Assembly: GCF_947623445.1 (NCBI RefSeq)
Contig: NC_135246.1
Coordinates: 17,467,856-17,531,855 of the forward strand
Length of the DNA stretch: 64,000 bases
Direction: 5' to 3'
DNA from: Clavelina lepadiformis
Taxonomy: Eukaryota; Chordata; Ascidiacea; Aplousobranchia; Clavelinidae
The notes below the pieces were generated by a model that was not told the origin of the DNA, did not search any database, and saw only the letters and a list, made by a program, of their open reading frames with translations. Positions 59,818-64,000 of the stretch are shown here, piece after piece (positions within the stretch are counted from its first letter, which is position 1; the number at the start of each line of letters is the position of its first letter). A program made the position numbers and the translations under genes.

Positions 59818-62800
59818 TTTTATGTCTGCGCACAATATATTCTAGCCAAGCTCTCTGATGTTTCAGCCTATTAATAGCTGCTAAAAACTATCATACTCGA
59901 GATTCCACCTATCAAAACAGTACAGTGGTGTTTATGAATTGTTTAGTGTAGCCATTCTAGCACTAGCAGTTACACAGATAGGAAACAACCAAGAAAAAGT
60001 TTACTTCTGCCAAACCATGCAATTTCATCTTACAGAAGCAAATTAAGACTGGCCGGGTCTTTGGCTAAAACTGAATCAAACTTAAAACTGCCCATTGTGA
60101 CGGGCCAAGTTCCGAAACTTACGTAGAGCTATTTTTGTCCAACTAGTGCCAATGAAAATATAGCTACAGATAGGATTAATATAGGTAACTGAAAAATTCA
60201 CCACACAATGCAAACTTCCGGTTTGTATCATCCAGTCTGATATTGTCGTTTTTTTTAACCAGCAATCATTTGTTATGTAAAATTGAAAGTAAAAGGAAAC
60301 CAGAGGTTACCAAAATCGTTTCCCTTGCACAAAATTGACTTTATAATGAGGTGATAAATCTAATCGATAATGACGCACATAGCCTAGCTAGTTGTTATGC
60401 TAACGATCAAGGTACAGGTGAGGGCGAATCCTGTGGGAATAATATTAAATCTCCTTAGATATTAGAAGAACCGTATCAAATCGGTAAAAAATTAAGCCTA
60501 TGCTGGCTTTAAAGTCTGGGGCTTGTAGCAATTGATTAGGGTGTTGACATAAGCCTGCTAACATTTTTTTTCATCCATATCTTCAGTTTTAGCCTATTCC
60601 GACTTCATCATGGCGTCTTGCCACCTGCCTAAAAATTCTGCTTCCGAATGATCGTCGATAGATTATTTCTAAATTGAAGCGTTATTTTGCTAATTTTATT
60701 ACTAAGGCTGGATCCACACAAAGATTTTGGGCAAGCGGATATTACGTTCGTTGACCTTGAATGAGCGAACTGGCCAAGTTAGCTCATTCACTTTTCCCCT
60801 AGTTAAACAGGAGGGATGAGCATTGTGACGCAATAATTCCAATCAGATGACAAATAAAAAGGCTACCAGGCGTTGATCTTATTAACCAGTAGAATGAAAG
60901 GTATTTACATATTTCATTTAAACGTTGAGTCGAAAAGTGATTAACTATAACACAAATATACTATCGACACCAAAAAGCTTCAAGTATAATTGTTATCGGT
61001 CCAATCAATATTCACATATGCTCAAGAATAGCATGAGGCAAGCAGCTTACCATAAGCTCAAAGTTCAAAATTTAAATGGTTCGGGCTCAAACCAACTACC
61101 ATTTATTAATGTATCTCCTTTGAAAAATCTCACCTAACGTTATCAATTATTTATCAATTGGATCTATTAAAGTCGAACCTAACTATGCTGGAATTTCTAT
61201 CATGTTCTCGTTTTCATATATCTAATATATAACAATATAACCTTACTCGTATAGTGCTTCCACTTTAACTGCAACTTCGCCCAATCTCTGTCTACCCCTC
61301 AGTAACGTAGGTGGGTTCGATTAAAGAACACGCCTTGCCGTGTTCTTAGATTGCCTAAACACCAGTTTATCTACGTAAAGCGTAAGCAATCAGCAAAAAT
61401 GGGAATTTTTCCTCCAGTAAGCGGAAGGAATTAGTATAATTATAGAATCGGCGGCAGATGTCGAAAATATGTTACAATGAAACTGAACCGTGCTAAAAAT
61501 AGAAGCATGCTAAAAAAAATTACAGCCGTGTTAAAATATAGAATAACAATGAGCTTGCCATACCATTACCCTCTAATAATTAATCCATGCATAATTATAT
61601 AGTGAACACTTCATTAATCTGTCGTACGCAGCAGGGCCGTTGCAAGCCAGTCAAGCACCATTGACAAGTCCTATTGTAGCGCTCCGGGTGTAGACCGTTT
61701 TGTATAGAGACTGGGTTGTTTTTACATTACTTCGAGCGAGAACTGTTTTTCCTTCTTCAACTAATTGCCTGCTTTGTGTAACTGGTTAGCAGCCGCATGC
61801 ATAAAGGGGAAAATCAAGGATCTTGTCGCTCTATGTAACACGTAATGCAAACATTGGCACCGACGGCGTTACTTTTTGAGGTTATAAGCAACTTTAAGGT
61901 GACGAGACAATTAGCAAAGATTGAGACTATGTGTAGTGACACAAATTTTTTCCTTAGGGTGTGAGAATGCTACGTGAACTATTCAACGTAATATTTTGTT
62001 GTGTTTTTCAAGCATGCTGGAGGCTTTGTGACGTGCCAATGCAACTGTGCTGTTGTAGTTTTTTCAGTGGTGGGTAACCTAATTAAAAAATGTTTTCGAA
62101 TTAAAATATAGGCAAATTTTGCAATTTTCTCGACTAATGGCAAAAAACGCAAATCAAAATGTGACTTCGGGAATAAGCGCCAGCCTCATTGGTCATTATA
62201 TTTATTTAGGCCTACAACTTGGATTGGTTTTCAAGAAAATATTGAAATGTTATTTTCATGCATGCCGTGAGTTTTATTTCGCAGATTTTCACAAAATCAG
62301 CAGCAGCACCATTAACCTATATGTAACAATATATATAACTATATATAATAATTTATTATTAAACTGCATCAAGATTATATCGAATGAGCTTTAATTATAA
62401 ATTATTTAGTTAACCGTGACTTCAGTACGGTGATAACCAGTTTGACTTGCTTGAAAAATATGCGGTTTATCATAATCATTCATTTTCAAAGTGTTTTCAA
62501 GTATCTAATATTGTGTTATTTAATCTGTTTTGTGTTTTATTTACAATAACATGTTTCTAGTGAATTAAATTGGAAATAATGTCGAAGCAAAATGTGTCCT
62601 ATAACTTAGAGAAAGTGAAACAAACGCCGAAACGCTACAACGGATGTGACGTAATCAAAATGATCGGAAAGGTCTATACTCCATATTTTTGAATTTAGAG
62701 TACTTGGAACACTATAAACTAACACTTGGAACTCAAGTTTTGCAAAATTTTATAACTCCATCTCAAATACTCTATTGTAGGTAGTTTGTTTTTAGAGGGG

Positions 62801-64000
62801 CCACAAAAGCTCAATCTTGTGCGTTTCAAGAGTCTTCAGAACCGATGTAAAATGAGGTTCACTGGTCTCCACCAAATATGCAATGGTGCAACATTATCTC
62901 CTCCTAAGCTGCGACAAAGTGCGTTCCACTTACTTGCATAACGCTCATTCACACTTACAGGGTGTACATTCGTCACTTTTCACACTTTTGTACTTTTTTG
63001 TCGGCTCCTTTTGATTACATTGAATCCCCGGTGGCCGACAGGTTTGCTTGATGATAGCCACGATCTTGGTAACACGTCACCAATAAGTATATTCTTTAGC
63101 TTGTAAAATACAATTCAAATTGACACATTGATGACTTTGAAAGCAGCTATATAGCCCCTGCGATTCTACATGACCTTCTGGTAAGCTTATGGTTTTCGAT
63201 TACTTATAACCATTTGCATTATTGAAACGATAAAAATCAATAATCCCAGTATTTCCGAAAATTTATTACGAAATGTTGTGTGGAAAGGTCATCAAATAGT
63301 TTCTCCTCAGCGTAGCTTGCTTTCCCTATTGACACTTAATTGAAAAGGGATTTTGGTATTTCACTGTTCGCTGAGATTAAGTTCTTGGATTATTGTCAAT
63401 CCTATATAACTACAAAAGATAAATGAAATATTTACAAAAAAAGATACCGGACACTAAATCAAAGTAAAAATATTAATTCATATGTCTTGGTTCGCTTATA
63501 CCTTAAAGCTATTTGTCGTTTTTTTTGCGTTTGAAAAACTACTTTCAACGTCACCGTTTGTTTAAACATACAAGAAGCCATTCAATAGATTTAAATAAAT
63601 TACAGTCTTTCTTAAATTGTTGGATGGATTGCGTATTGCATAATACAATGTATATGATATTTCTGTTCAATATTTTGCGGTTTATTTCACCGAAAGCACT
63701 GAAGCCAACATGACGAGCTTGAGCACAAATTTGACGCAAGTGGATCACGTGATCATATATCGCTATAGAAACAAAATTACAAGCTGCAATTGTCACGTGA
63801 AAAACTTATAAATGAAAATTGCGGCAAAAATGCAAACAGAAAAGTATCAACAGAATTGGCGAATATTGTAACTGCTCCACATAGGCTACTTTCATGTTAC
63901 GTCATGTCATGCACTACGACATCAAAGGAACAGCAACTGTAGTCGAGTAATAAATAATACAACGCAATCTAAACAGTATCAAACGCACGAAACACACCAC
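59818..64000. other. No supported gene
   Basis: AT-rich sequence upstream of IMPDH to the window end. Open frames near 60.9, 62.1 and 63.5 kb are short, low-complexity or without splice partners. I see no tRNA, no CRISPR-like array and no clear element ends. Confidence 0.45.

Overview
The window looks like AT-rich nuclear DNA of an invertebrate chordate, most likely an ascidian of the Ciona type. The grounds are many small exons with short GT-AG introns, clear one-to-one relatives of vertebrate genes (BDH2, SDHAF4, N6AMT1/HEMK2, IMPDH), splice acceptors lying a few bases before start codons (as in SL trans-spliced tunicate genes), and many small hAT-type elements with 8-bp target duplications. 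The species is inferred. All multi-exon models were built by eye from splice sites, reading phase and family similarity.

Left part (about 2-35 kb): a tandem array of six paralogous genes on the + strand for small single-pass membrane proteins of the Shisa/CYYR1/WBP1-VOPP1 (STMC6) type. Each has a signal peptide, six cysteines in a C...C...CC...CC pattern, an aromatic motif at the start of the membrane helix and, in four of them, a proline-rich PPxY tail. All share one exon plan and the same intron phases (0-1-1-0). Copies E and F have lost the PPxY tail: E has no visible last exon, and in F a stop codon falls where the motif tyrosine is expected. A minus-strand gene for a secreted collagen-stalk/coiled-coil/Caspr-type fibrinogen-like protein sits between copies D and E.

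Intron 1 of copy F is stretched to about 9.2 kb by an 8.66-kb CACTA/EnSpm-type DNA transposon in the opposite orientation. It has CACTG ends, subterminal repeats and two genes: a C2H2-finger DDE transposase and a multi-exon protein with a SAM-like segment. A hAT MITE has inserted into it in turn.

Middle part (about 36-46 kb): a nest of LTR-retroelement fossils and hAT-like MITEs around the BDH2 gene. Two short elements each have two apparently identical LTRs, so they inserted recently; two lone LTR copies of a related family lie beside them.

Right part (46.6-59.8 kb): housekeeping genes SDHAF4, N6AMT1, an unrecognised 148-residue protein, and IMP dehydrogenase on the minus strand, which appears to have an alternative upstream exon giving an N-terminally extended form. 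The first 2 kb and the last 4 kb show no gene I can support.
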